From NCBI GenBank assembly GCA_025457785.1, contig JALOTS010000137.1:1-15475 (forward strand): 15,475 nucleotides of DNA, read 5' to 3'. Both the position numbers and the translations under genes were made by a program. Below, piece by piece: positions 7,208 through 14,881 of this stretch. The DNA is from Pontiellaceae bacterium. GTDB lineage: Bacteria; Verrucomicrobiota; Kiritimatiellia; Kiritimatiellales; Tichowtungiaceae. The notes under the pieces are model-generated. The model was given only the letters and a program-made list of their open reading frames with translations, had not been told where the DNA came from and did no database searches. Numbering within the stretch: position 1 is the first letter of the stretch; each line of letters opens with the position of its first letter.

Positions 7208-7224
7208 CGGAATGAAGAATTCCG
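7208..7224. repeat. Short inverted repeat in the divergent promoter region
   Basis: CGGAAT 7208-7213 and ATTCCG 7219-7224 are perfect inverted copies around GAAGA. They lie in the 148-base gap between the two divergent genes, so they could be an operator. No convincing -35/-10 pair was found in this gap on either strand. Confidence 0.3.
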
Positions 7225-7281
7225 GAAGTTTTGAAATTCGAAGTTCAACGTCAGCCGGTTTCGTGGTTTAATCGGAGTTCT

Positions 7282-9213
7282 ATGAATTTTCATGAACAAT
7301 TGAATGAAGAGCAATATGCCGCCGTGAGTGCGCCCGACGGGCCGTCATTGGTGATTGCCGCCGCCGGAACCGGAAAGACCCGTACGCTGGTTTATCGCGT
7401 CGCGTGGCTGATCGAACAAGGTGTTGACCCGAACCGCATTCTGCTGCTGACCTTTACCAACAAAGCCGCCCGCGAAATGCTTGATCGCGCCCATGCGCTG
7501 ACCGGCGGAGCGGTTAGCGGACTGCTCGGCGGGACATTCCATCATCTTGCCAACCGACTGTTGCGTCAGCACGCCCGCGAAATCGGGTTCGGGCACGATT
7601 ATACGATTCTCGACGCGGACGATTCCAGGAAGCTGATGAAATCCTGCGCAGGCGAACTTGAGCTGGACGATGAACATTTTCCGAAGCCGCAGGTTCTGCT
7701 CAGTCTTTACGGCCTGGCTTCCGGCTCGCAAAAACCTCTCGACGATCTGGCCTATGACTGGTTCGACGACGCGCCGTTCGATATCGGCGATGTGCTGAAA
7801 CTGCGTGATCACTATGTCGCCCGCAAGAAAGCGCTCAATGTAATGGATTTTGATGATCTGCTGCTCTACGCGCTGAAACTTTTCCAAACCTCGGAATATG
7901 TCCGATCTCTTTATCAGGAGCGATTTCAGTATGTGCTGGTTGATGAATATCAGGATACCAACACCATTCAGGCGGAGTGGGTTCATCTGCTCGCCGGAAA
8001 GCATAAGAACCTGATGGTGGTCGGTGATGATTTTCAAAGCATCTATTCATGGCGCGGGGCGGACTACCAGAACTTTCTTTCCTTCCCGAGACGCTGCCCT
8101 GACACAAAAATTTATAAACTGGAAACCAACTACCGCAGCACGCCGGAGATCCTCGATGTCGCCAACGCCTGCATCAAAGGCAATCCGTTTCAGTTTCAAA
8201 AGACGCTGCACGCGGTGCGCGGCCGAATTGCCGATCCGACGCTTGCGCTGCTGCGCGACGGCGACGAGCAGGCGCACTATGTGATTTCAAAAATTGAAGA
8301 GCTGCGGCGCAAAGGAACGAAGCTTTCCGACATCGCCGTGCTTTATCGTTCACACTTCCACGCCATGGAACTGCAAATGGCGCTGACTCACGCCCGGTTT
8401 CCCTTTCAGATCACTTCCGGCATCCGTTTCTTCGAACAGGCGCATATCAAAGACACCTGTACCGTACTGCGCCTGCTGGAAAATCCGCAGGATGAACTGG
8501 CTTTTAAACGGTTACTGGAACTGTTTCCGAAGATTGGACCGAAAACCGCCGATAAAATCTGGAAGAAGTTCGGCTCGCGCTTTGAAGCGCGTAAACCGGA
8601 AGCGCATACCGCATTACTGGCCGCGCTGCCTGCGGCGGCAGCATTGGTTTGGAGAGAAATCCAACGTGTTTTTCTGGCTTATGAAAAAGAAAATCTCAGC
8701 GAAGACCCCGGTGAAATCATTTATCGCTTTAATGAAGCCTTTTACAGCGAGTACCTTGTCGAAACTTTCGACAATGCCAGACATCGCCAGGAAGATCTCG
8801 ACAGTCTGATCGACTTCACTTCCCGCTTCGAGACCTGCGCCGCTTTCCTCAGCGAAATGGCTCTGCTGACGAACCTCGATGCCGAAGCCGAAACTTCGCC
8901 TGCCGCGCAGGAGGGCATCCGGCTCAGCACGATTCATCAGGCGAAAGGCCTTGAGTGGAAAACGGTCTTTGTGCTTTGGCTGAACGAAGGACTTTTTCCC
9001 AGTTTCAAATCAGTTGAACAGGTGGGCGGTGAGTCGGAAGAACGGCGACTTTTTTATGTTGCGGTAACCCGCGCCGAAGATCGTCTTTTTCTGTGCAGTC
9101 CAAAAATGCGCTGGAAACATGACGGAGGAGCCATTCCCTGCAGCCCTTCCATCTTTATTCGTGAAATCCCGGAACACCTTTTGAAACGGGAAAGCGGTTT
9201 TTCGTATGGATAA
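7282..9213 (+). CDS. UvrD/Rep-family SF1A DNA helicase
   Basis: An ATP-dependent 3'-5' DNA helicase of the UvrD/PcrA/Rep family, presumably in repair or replication restart. The frame opens at TTG 7231, but ATG 7282 with GGAG 7274-7277 puts the Q-motif (LNEEQYAAV) at its usual place; this gives 643 residues. Motifs in order: Walker A AAAGTGKT (K32), Ia LLTFTNKAAREM, II VDEYQDTN (D221, E222), III GDDFQSIYSWRGA (from 248), IV LETNYRS, V LSTIHQAKGLEWKTVF, VI RRLFYVAVTRAEDRLF (R597). It is shorter than E. coli UvrD (720 residues) because it ends soon after motif VI, without the C-terminal extension that carries the UvrB/RNA polymerase-contacting tail. No neighbour suggests a dedicated complex. 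Which of UvrD, PcrA or Rep is the closest relative cannot be decided by eye. Confidence 0.93.
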   Translation: MNFHEQLNEEQYAAVSAPDGPSLVIAAAGTGKTRTLVYRVAWLIEQGVDPNRILLLTFTNKAAREMLDRAHALTGGAVSGLLGGTFHHLANRLLRQHAREIGFGHDYTILDADDSRKLMKSCAGELELDDEHFPKPQVLLSLYGLASGSQKPLDDLAYDWFDDAPFDIGDVLKLRDHYVARKKALNVMDFDDLLLYALKLFQTSEYVRSLYQERFQYVLVDEYQDTNTIQAEWVHLLAGKHKNLMVVGDDFQSIYSWRGADYQNFLSFPRRCPDTKIYKLETNYRSTPEILDVANACIKGNPFQFQKTLHAVRGRIADPTLALLRDGDEQAHYVISKIEELRRKGTKLSDIAVLYRSHFHAMELQMALTHARFPFQITSGIRFFEQAHIKDTCTVLRLLENPQDELAFKRLLELFPKIGPKTADKIWKKFGSRFEARKPEAHTALLAALPAAAALVWREIQRVFLAYEKENLSEDPGEIIYRFNEAFYSEYLVETFDNARHRQEDLDSLIDFTSRFETCAAFLSEMALLTNLDAEAETSPAAQEGIRLSTIHQAKGLEWKTVFVLWLNEGLFPSFKSVEQVGGESEERRLFYVAVTRAEDRLFLCSPKMRWKHDGGAIPCSPSIFIREIPEHLLKRESGFSYG

Positions 9214-9230
9214 GCCCGGCGGGCAGCCAG

Positions 9231-9554
9231 TTATGCCGCGAGCAGACCGGATGCCAGCAGAAGACAAAGAAGCAGGCAAACGGTACATAAACCGAGCGAC
9301 CAGTAAGGAAGCGGGCTTTTATCCTCTGAGCGGCGCATCATTTTTGACCACGTTGCCAAAGCCGCCAGCGTGAAGGTCAGTCCAACGACCCCAAGAAAGG
9401 CCAGTTGGTTTTTACCGTCGTATGGAACACTTGATCCGGCGCGGCCGACCAGCGGAAGACACATGCAGGTGAAAAAAAAAGAGATACCGGAAACCACCGT
9501 CAGCACGCTGCCGGTGGCCGGTTTCTGTAAAAACGTTTTAAAAGATGAATTCAC
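9231..9554 (-). CDS. Small three-span membrane protein, unknown function
   Basis: A 107-residue hydrophobic protein starting at GTG 9554, with only a weak purine stretch upstream. Predicted membrane spans lie at about 14-38, 47-68 and 84-106, with a basic loop (KMMRRSEDK) between spans 2 and 3. It is cysteine-rich in the first and last spans. No family is recognised. It begins 23 bases after the stop of the exported-protein gene on the same strand, so the two may be one transcript, and it ends 17 bases from the convergent helicase stop. The hydrophobic pattern and close packing argue for a real gene. Confidence 0.6.
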   Translation of the reverse strand: MNSSFKTFLQKPATGSVLTVVSGISFFFTCMCLPLVGRAGSSVPYDGKNQLAFLGVVGLTFTLAALATWSKMMRRSEDKSPLPYWSLGLCTVCLLLCLLLASGLLAA

Positions 9555-9577
9555 TGTGCGTGCTTTTCCGGCAGACG

Positions 9578-10129
9578 TTAATTGTCTTTATCTCTGCGCG
9601 AATACTCTTTAACAAGAATTCCCGTGCATTTTATCTTTTTTTCCGGGTCTTTGTTGCGCGCGAGAATCTCGTCACTGTTCTCGGCTTTTTTGGTTTTCTG
9701 ATCAACGACAACAAATGTTCCGTTTGTTTCAAACCCGAATTCCATGACATATGCGGTAAGTTTAGGATATTCCAGGTTGCCATGAGGTATTCTGAGTCTC
9801 CAGTCGTCCTGTCCGCCATAATCCGACATCTGCTTTTTTTTAGGTATGATCGCCTGACCGAAATACACATTTTTTTCTTTGTCGGTGAATTCAAAAGTGA
9901 ACCGCAGTGTGCCGATGAAAGGACTGGTTCTGTCCTGATACGTTTCTGTTGTGATGATTTCTGTTTTCTCCCGTGTGGTTTTATCACGCTCGGTCATGAA
10001 ATTTACCAGTCCCAGACGAACGTGTTTTTTCAACGCTTCCACGACAAGATCCAGTTCAGACTTCTCTTTTGCGGCAAAGGCACCCGTACATCCCATCATC
10101 ACAGCTAAAATTCCCACCAGAATACGCAT
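9578..10129 (-). CDS. Small exported protein, unknown function
   Basis: A 183-residue protein. The frame opens at 10189, but ATG 10129 follows a strong GGAGG (reverse complement of 10134-10138) and starts a clear signal peptide: MRILVGILAVMMGCTGAFAA, with signal peptidase I cleavage likely after AFA. MMGC superficially resembles a lipobox but is a poor match. The mature part is basic and beta-rich: TLRFTFEFTDKEKNVYFGQA, then a tryptophan/aromatic region (DDWRLRIPHGNLEYPKL) and a lysine-rich end. No domain is recognised. It probably acts in the periplasm. Its stop is 23 bases from the start of the membrane-protein gene, and the pair may be co-transcribed. Confidence 0.7.
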   Translation of the reverse strand: MRILVGILAVMMGCTGAFAAKEKSELDLVVEALKKHVRLGLVNFMTERDKTTREKTEIITTETYQDRTSPFIGTLRFTFEFTDKEKNVYFGQAIIPKKKQMSDYGGQDDWRLRIPHGNLEYPKLTAYVMEFGFETNGTFVVVDQKTKKAENSDEILARNKDPEKKIKCTGILVKEYSRRDKDN

Positions 10130-10237
10130 ACATCCTCCAAGGTTTAGGGTTGAGCGGGAACTTATATTCCTTTCGATCATTCTCGGCAAGACGGATTCTT
10201 CGCATTTTTTGTTTTGCGTTCCGGCTGTTGCTGTGCC

Positions 10238-10255
10238 GCCCCGGAGTTCCGGGGC
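10238..10255. repeat. Perfect 7-bp GC hairpin
   Basis: GCCCCGG 10238-10244 and CCGGGGC 10249-10255 flank AGTT. There is no T-run on either strand, so it is not a standard terminator. It sits upstream of the exported-protein gene and downstream of the tRNA terminator. Confidence 0.4.
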
Positions 10256-10316
10256 ATGTCACGGCCTCCTTGGGATATTCGGTTCGACTCCTTCGGGAGG
10301 TTTTATCCTTCCTGAC

Positions 10317-10346
10317 AAAAAAACACCAACCGGTCAGGGTTGGTGT
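10317..10346 (-). terminator. Rho-independent terminator of tRNA-Ser
   Basis: On the minus strand ACACCAAC (complement of 10339-10346) pairs perfectly with GTTGGTGT (complement of 10323-10330) across an 8-base loop and runs into a block of T (complement of 10317-10322). It lies 11 bases beyond the tRNA 3' end. Confidence 0.9.
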
Positions 10347-10355
10347 CTGAAAACC

Positions 10356-10447
<92 letters not shown>

Positions 10448-10462
10448 GCAAAAGGAGTGCTC

Positions 10463-10491
10463 TATGTATGATATTCCGCCGCACAGGGCAA
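10463..10491 (-). promoter_or_regulatory. Possible promoter for tRNA-Ser
   Basis: On the minus strand TTGCCC (10491-10486) and TACATA (10468-10463) are 17 bases apart, with the mature tRNA starting 16 bases further on. Match to consensus is only moderate; the spacing is the main argument. Confidence 0.3.
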
Positions 10492-10558
10492 GCGGTTAAA
10501 AATTTTTATTTCAATTTCGTTTGCAAGGCTCATTGCCGTTTCCTTATGCGGCCTTGAA

Positions 10559-11026
10559 TCAGGATAGAAGCTGAGCCGCCGCTTTGATAACGATTTTTTT
10601 TACCGGTTCGGGAGAGTTTCCGGCCATCAGGCAGGGCATGTGGGCATCGTCGGGAAAGAAAACCACAAAATGACCAGGTTTTAAGACGATTTTTGCAGGA
10701 GGTACAGAGGGTTTTACGTAGAATTCGGCATCCTTTTCCGGATTATAGGGCTCGCTGACAGTCAGTTCCTTTTTGGGAAAAATTTCGATCATTTCTGTTC
10801 CGCTGAGAAGCACCTGAATATCCACATATTTCCGGTGTGTTTCCAGTTTTGCGGTATCGCGGATTTTTGTGCTGTAGGTGTCTATGCCGGCGAAAAGATC
10901 GGCTCCTTGAAGAATATATTTCTTATTCTCCATTTCCGGCGCAGCGGTTTTCAGGAAGTCGAATGCCTTTTGCCAGAGCGGACCCAGCGGATAGAGGCGA
11001 TGGTTTTGGATCGAGTCGAGAATCAT
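10559..11026 (-). CDS. YhcH/YjgK/YiaL family protein (DUF386)
   Basis: A 155-residue cytoplasmic cupin-like protein. Seen: MILDSIQNHRLY at the start, ETHRKYVDIQ (E62, H64), GTEMIEIF, and KPGHFVVFFPDDAHMPCLM (H129). These are the metal-binding and cavity residues of the YhcH/YjgK/YiaL family, whose members lie in sugar-acid and sialic-acid operons and have been proposed as sugar isomerases or anomerases; the reaction is not well established. ATG 11026 is preceded by AAGGA (reverse complement of 11032-11036) at good spacing. It stands alone between a tRNA gene and transketolase, so the context does not reveal its sugar. A weak hairpin (10524-10529 with 10551-10556) lies just after the stop. Confidence 0.9.
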   Translation of the reverse strand: MILDSIQNHRLYPLGPLWQKAFDFLKTAAPEMENKKYILQGADLFAGIDTYSTKIRDTAKLETHRKYVDIQVLLSGTEMIEIFPKKELTVSEPYNPEKDAEFYVKPSVPPAKIVLKPGHFVVFFPDDAHMPCLMAGNSPEPVKKIVIKAAAQLLS

Positions 11027-11111
11027 AGGTTTCCTTTGGTGATTTTCGGTGAGTTTAGCCGGAATTTGTCAGACGGCAAGTTCGGCAAGCGCATTTGTTG
11101 TGACAGATGGG

Positions 11112-11140
11112 AAAAAGACGGGGCGGAAAGCCACGTCTTT
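11112..11140 (-). terminator. Rho-independent terminator, probably for the transketolase transcript
   Basis: Minus-strand AAAGACG (complement of 11134-11140) pairs with CGTCTTT (complement of 11114-11120); inside, GGC and GCC add three pairs beyond one mismatch. Two more Ts follow in CGTCTTTTTCCC. It would stop leftward transcription about 250 bases after transketolase and before the YhcH gene, separating the two. Confidence 0.65.
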
Positions 11141-11208
11141 GTACTGCTATTCGGCCATTTCTTGTTTTTTATGTGCGTTTTTACTCAATTCTCAACACAA
11201 CCTTTTTT

Positions 11209-11346
11209 GTCAGAATAAGTTAGGTCAGAACAATTTCATTCACGCCGGTTCAATTCTTTCTTATTATTGCCGCTTCGCTGTTCCGCAATAACAGAGCAGA
11301 GCCCAGCTCGCCTCCGGCTCGGTTCTGACTGAATTCTTATTGTTTT
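11209..11346. repeat. Inverted-repeat intergenic element, copy 2
   Basis: The left arm 11209-11234 matches the reverse complement of the copy-1 right arm at 22 of 26 positions. The right arm, around 11322-11346, is an imperfect inverted copy (GTTCTGAC, then GAATTCTTATTG). The core 11227-11268 aligns with 401-443 of copy 1, including ATTCACGCC and CAATTC. An internal TTATTGC/GCAATAA pair (11264-11270, 11285-11291) adds structure. It occupies the gap between transketolase and the YhcH gene and is longer than copy 1 by about 57 bases. Confidence 0.6.
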
Positions 11347-11390
11347 GGTTGCGGCGATTCCGCGCTGGGTTTGTCCTGTCCGTAAACCCT

Positions 11391-13304
11391 TTATGCGAGC
11401 ATTTCTTTGGCGGTTTGGTAGATACGATCAGCAGTGAATCCAAACTCTTTGGCCAGCGTGCCGGCCGGGGCCGAAGCGCCGAAGTGGTCAATCCCGATCA
11501 TGCGGCCCTGTGTGCCGGTATATTTTTCCCAACCGTGCGTTGAACCCGCTTCGACCGAGAGCCGGCAGGTGCATTCGGGCGGGAATACCGACGTTTTGTA
11601 GTCTGCACTCTGTTTTTCGAACAGTTCCGCGCCTGGATGGTGGGCGGCCATGATGATGATATCATGTTCCTCTTTGGCGCTTTCCCAAATAGTGTAGGCT
11701 CCTTTGCGCAGGTTGCAGGAGGGCATCAGCACTTTGCGGTCAAAGACCGGCAGATTCTGTCGCGTCAGCAGCAGGGCGGTCGGGCCGGATTTGTTTTCCA
11801 GCGCAGCGATCCAGGCGCTCTTGGTTTCGCTGGCATCGGAGGGACGGATCACGGTGACGTTCGGGGTAATGCGCAGGCTCATCAGCGTTTCGATCGGCTG
11901 ATGGGTCGGGCCGTCTTCGCCCACATAGAAGCTGTCGTGCGTATAGACATAGATGACCGGCAGGTTCATGATCGCGGCGAGGCGGGTGGCCGGGCGGACG
12001 TAGTCGGCAAACACCATGAAGGTGGCTCCGTAGATGCGGAATCCGCCGTGGATCTGAACGCCGTTGATGACCGCGCCCATGCCAAGTTCCCGCACACCAT
12101 AGTGGAAGTTTCGTCCGGCGAACGATTTTTTGCTGATGTCACCCATGTCTTTCAGATAGGTGTTGTTGCTGGGCGCGAGGTCGGCCGATCCGCCGACGAG
12201 ATAGGGAATCGCCTTGGCGAGGTCTTGCAGTATTTTACCGGAGGCCGCGCGTGTCGCGATGGATGTGCCGGGTTCAAAGTCGGCGATTTTCTTTCCGAGG
12301 CTGGCAGGCAGTTCGCCGCTGAAGCAGGCTTTCCATTCTCCGGCTTTTTTCGGTCTGGCGGCTTCGAAGTCCGCAAAGGTTTTGATCCATTCCGCTTCAA
12401 TCGCGCCGTTTTTTTGCGCAACTTCAGCGAACGCGGCGCGGACTTCCTCGGGGACGAAGAATTTTTCAGGGGAGATGCCGAGGTTGGCTTTGGCGAGTTT
12501 AACCTCTTCTTCACCGAGCGGCGCACCGTGGCAGTCGTGCGAACCGGCTTTGTTGGGTGACCCGAACCCGATTTGGGTGTTGCAGATAATCACCGACGGT
12601 CTGCGGGTCTGTTCTTTTGCGGCCTGCGTGGCGGCGGCGATTTCGGCATGATTGTGCCCGTTGATTTCCTGCACATGCCAGCCGTAGGCCTGCATGCGTT
12701 TCTTCACGTCGTCTGTATAGGTGATGTGCGTGTCGCCTTCGATGCTGATGAAATTTTGATCGTAAAACACAATCAGTTTGCCGAGGCCTAGGTTTCCGGC
12801 CAGTGAGAAAACTTCGTGCGAGACACCTTCCATGAATTCGCCTTCGCTGGCGATGACATAGGTGTAATGGTTAACCAGTCTGTGCGCCGGACTGTTGAAG
12901 CGTTTTGCCAGCATTTGTTCTGCAATCGCCATGCCAACGGCGTTGCCGCAGCCTTGTCCCAGCGGACCGGTGGTGGTTTCAACGCCGTCGGTGTGACCGT
13001 ATTCCGGATGGCCGGGCGTTTTGCTGTTCCACTGGCGGAAGCGTTTGAGTTCTTCGAGCGGCAGGTTGTAACCGGCGAGATGCAGCAGGCTGTAGAGCAG
13101 CATCGAACCATGTCCGGCGGAAAGGATAAACCGGTCGCGGTCAGGCCATTGCGGGTTTTTCGGATTGTGTTTGAGAAATTGGGTCCAGAGAACGGCAGCG
13201 ACATCGGCCATGCCCATCGGCATGCCGGGATGACCCGAGTTGGCGGCCTGTACGCCGTCCATTGAAAGCCCCCGGATAGTGTTTGAAATCAATTTAAGAT
13301 CCAT
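11391..13304 (-). CDS. tkt: Transketolase
   Basis: A cytoplasmic thiamine-diphosphate enzyme that moves two-carbon units between sugar phosphates in the pentose phosphate pathway. Its 637 residues make it only slightly shorter than typical bacterial forms. Seen: SGHPGMPMGMADV (H25), GPLGQGCGNAVGMA, the thiamine-diphosphate/metal motif from E154-G155-E156 to D182-Q-N184 followed by ISIEGD, CHGAPLG, and the second-domain strings RELGMGA and GEDGPTHQPIETL with HDSF before it. HDSFYVGEDG differs from the common HDSIGLGEDG but keeps the catalytic part. ATG 13304 has AAGGAG at good spacing (reverse complement of 13310-13315). The gene is divergent from the PHP gene and stands alone; leftward transcription probably ends at the hairpin near 11112-11140. 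Confidence 0.97.
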   Translation of the reverse strand: MDLKLISNTIRGLSMDGVQAANSGHPGMPMGMADVAAVLWTQFLKHNPKNPQWPDRDRFILSAGHGSMLLYSLLHLAGYNLPLEELKRFRQWNSKTPGHPEYGHTDGVETTTGPLGQGCGNAVGMAIAEQMLAKRFNSPAHRLVNHYTYVIASEGEFMEGVSHEVFSLAGNLGLGKLIVFYDQNFISIEGDTHITYTDDVKKRMQAYGWHVQEINGHNHAEIAAATQAAKEQTRRPSVIICNTQIGFGSPNKAGSHDCHGAPLGEEEVKLAKANLGISPEKFFVPEEVRAAFAEVAQKNGAIEAEWIKTFADFEAARPKKAGEWKACFSGELPASLGKKIADFEPGTSIATRAASGKILQDLAKAIPYLVGGSADLAPSNNTYLKDMGDISKKSFAGRNFHYGVRELGMGAVINGVQIHGGFRIYGATFMVFADYVRPATRLAAIMNLPVIYVYTHDSFYVGEDGPTHQPIETLMSLRITPNVTVIRPSDASETKSAWIAALENKSGPTALLLTRQNLPVFDRKVLMPSCNLRKGAYTIWESAKEEHDIIIMAAHHPGAELFEKQSADYKTSVFPPECTCRLSVEAGSTHGWEKYTGTQGRMIGIDHFGASAPAGTLAKEFGFTADRIYQTAKEMLA

Positions 13305-13357
13305 TTTTGCTCCTTAATTACATATTATTTTTCGGTGAACCGGTTAAAATTCACGCA

Positions 13358-13385
13358 AACGTACACAAAACGATGCCCCCTGACT
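13358..13385. repeat. Short dispersed repeat ending CCCCTGACT, copy 2
   Basis: AACGTACACAAAACGATG followed by CCCCCTGACT is related to 3564-3589 (21 positions identical, one 2-base gap). It lies in the gap between the divergent transketolase and PHP genes, directly before the PHP start, so it would be in that gene's leader or promoter. Confidence 0.45.
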
Positions 13386-13402
13386 AATTGAAAATTTATA
13401 AA

Positions 13403-14242
13403 ATGATCGATCTGCACTGCCATTCTGTTTTTTCCGACGGGACGAACACCCCGGAAGAGCTGATCGCGCTCGCCGAGCAGGGCGGGTTGACGGCTCTGGC
13501 CCTGACCGACCACGATACCACGGACGGATTGTTCCGGTTTATGGCGGCAGGTGAAAAAACGGCCGTCCAGACAGTTTCGGGCATTGAATTCAGTGCAGAG
13601 TTCGGTGAAAACACGTTGCATATTCTCGGATATCTTTTTGACCCGGCCCATGCGGAGCTGCAATCGGCCCTTGAATGGGTGAGGGATGGCCGTTCGGAGA
13701 GAAATGCCCGGATATTGGAAAAACTGAACCGGCTTGGGTATGACCTGACCTACGAGGATTTGCGCAGGCATTCCGTCGATGATCTGATCGGACGTCCGCA
13801 CTTTGCCGCCGCGCTGATCGAAAAAGGGCACTTTAAGAGCAAGGATAAAATTTTTCAGCAGTTGCTGGGTAAAGGAAAAGCCGCTTACGTTGAGCGGCGG
13901 CGCTTTGAGCCCGAAGTATGCGTCGAGCTGATTCGTAAGGCGGGCGGTGTTGCGGCGATTGCTCATCCGGGGCAAATGAAGCTTGCCGCACGGGGATTGC
14001 GCCGCCTCGTGAAGCGGCTCAAAGAAGCCGGGTTGGGGGGGCTGGAGGTGTGGCATCCGACACACCAGCCTCACCAGTCCGCTTCCTTCCTGCGCATCTG
14101 CGAAGATTTCGAGCTTATCGCCACCGGCGGAAGCGATTTTCACGGCGGGCTCACCCCGGATTTATCTCTTGGACGCGGGTTTGGCGAGCTCAAAATTTCT
14201 GATACGGTGCTCGACCTTTTACGTCAACGGGCCGCTGGATAA
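13403..14242 (+). CDS. PHP-domain phosphoesterase (RnaAM/YciV-like)
   Basis: A 279-residue metal-dependent phosphoesterase. The frame opens at TTG 13388, but ATG 13403 begins the usual MIDLHCHSVFSDG. Metal-ligand motifs: H5-x-H7, D12, TDHDT (D36, H37), GIEFS (E62), LHILGY (H73), AIAHPGQ (H188) and GGSDFHG (D245, H247). All the ligands expected for a trinuclear PHP site are present. Closest recognisable relatives are the E. coli YciV/RnaAM proteins, which act on 3',5'-nucleoside bisphosphates and on short 5' RNA ends; that role is plausible here but not shown. No ribosome site is evident: the DNA before the start is AT-rich and carries the CCCCTGACT repeat. The Hpt gene follows 103 bases later on the same strand. 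Confidence 0.93.
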   Translation: MIDLHCHSVFSDGTNTPEELIALAEQGGLTALALTDHDTTDGLFRFMAAGEKTAVQTVSGIEFSAEFGENTLHILGYLFDPAHAELQSALEWVRDGRSERNARILEKLNRLGYDLTYEDLRRHSVDDLIGRPHFAAALIEKGHFKSKDKIFQQLLGKGKAAYVERRRFEPEVCVELIRKAGGVAAIAHPGQMKLAARGLRRLVKRLKEAGLGGLEVWHPTHQPHQSASFLRICEDFELIATGGSDFHGGLTPDLSLGRGFGELKISDTVLDLLRQRAAG

Positions 14243-14270
14243 GTATTTCCGGTTTTTAAAGAGCTAAGGC

Positions 14271-14299
14271 TTGCACGGGGTATGAAAAAAAAATAATAT
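14271..14299 (+). promoter_or_regulatory. Possible promoter for the Hpt gene
   Basis: TTGCAC (14271-14276) and TAATAT (14294-14299) are 17 bases apart, with an A-tract in the spacer. Both hexamers match consensus only partly. It would place the transcript start about 40 bases before the Hpt start codon. Confidence 0.3.
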
Positions 14300-14331
14300 A
14301 CCGGCGTTTGGTTGGGTGGAGGGCGTCAGAA

Positions 14332-14337
14332 AGAGGG
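14332..14337 (+). promoter_or_regulatory. Ribosome binding site deciding the Hpt start
   Basis: AGAGGG lies 8 bases before ATG 14346; the upstream in-frame GTG 14316 has no such site. Confidence 0.6.
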
Positions 14338-14345
14338 TCAAAAGT

Positions 14346-14705
14346 ATGGCACTGAAACACGCAGTGGAAATGGTTCGTCAGATCGTTCCCGATGTCGATT
14401 CCCGGATGAGTCAGTTTCAAACGGACGAGTTTGAACTGGATGATGATCTGATCTCCGCTTTTTGCGAAGAGCTTACACGGCTTACCGGAGATCTGAAAAC
14501 CGGGTTTGACACCTCTGATTTTGAACTTACCCGAAAGTCCGCCCACTCACTGAAGGGAATGTGCGGCACCATGGGCCTTCCTGAGATTTCCGTTTTATGT
14601 CAGGAAATCGAATTCACTCTTCGTGCCGGGCGGATCGAACGTTGCGCACAACTGGGCCGCGCCCTGCTTGACTGGGCCGCCAATTGGATCACGGATTACC
14701 GCTGA
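14346..14705 (+). CDS. Single-domain histidine phosphotransfer (Hpt) protein
   Basis: A 119-residue, mostly helical, acidic cytoplasmic protein. The phospho-accepting site is KSAHSLKGMCGTMG with H67; a helical hairpin continues through LPEISVLCQEIEFTLRAG. This matches the Hpt domain, which relays phosphate between receiver domains in multistep two-component systems. Size fits a stand-alone Hpt domain. No histidine kinase or receiver gene is nearby, so its partners must be encoded elsewhere. The N-terminal 30 residues (ALKHAVEMV onwards) precede the usual Hpt helices. It may be transcribed from its own promoter or as a continuation of the PHP gene. Confidence 0.85.
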   Translation: MALKHAVEMVRQIVPDVDSRMSQFQTDEFELDDDLISAFCEELTRLTGDLKTGFDTSDFELTRKSAHSLKGMCGTMGLPEISVLCQEIEFTLRAGRIERCAQLGRALLDWAANWITDYR

Positions 14706-14738
14706 AGGCCGACTTAACAGTTGTACAGCAGATACGTT

Positions 14739-14759
14739 AGGCCTTTCTCCGAAGGGCCT
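14739..14759 (+). terminator. Hairpin, probable terminator after the Hpt gene
   Basis: AGGCCTTT 14739-14746 pairs with AAGGGCCT 14752-14759 (eight pairs, one G-T) around CTCCG, 33 bases after the stop codon. The T-run (TTTTTTT, 14773-14779) is 13 bases past the stem, so it is not a textbook terminator. Confidence 0.5.
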
Positions 14760-14881
14760 GACGCAGTGCCTTTTTTTCGAAAAGCGGCGGGAGTCCCGAC
14801 AAAAACGGGTGATTTTAAGAAGGCATCTGCAGCTGCTGTTAGCAACGGAAGTTTTATCCCGATTGCGGACAGGTTTTCGAA

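Noticed and set aside
9545..10108. Plus-strand ORF of 187 codons covering the exported-protein gene
   Set aside because: The minus-strand reading has a strong ribosome site and a clear signal peptide; the plus-strand reading has neither and is an aromatic/cysteine-rich shadow.
10061..10129. Lipoprotein signal (MMGC) in the exported protein
   Set aside because: The residues before the cysteine do not fit a lipobox and a standard AFA cleavage site follows within seven residues.
10288..10304. Plus-strand terminator (CTCC-TTCG-GGAG followed by GTTTT)
   Set aside because: Only four base pairs and no plus-strand gene upstream for it to terminate.
11637..12560. Plus-strand ORF of 307 codons opposite transketolase
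   Set aside because: Antisense to conserved transketolase motifs, no ribosome site or domain; a shadow ORF.
13325..14143. Minus-strand ORF of 272 codons opposite the PHP gene
   Set aside because: Antisense to a gene with all the PHP metal ligands; no domain of its own.
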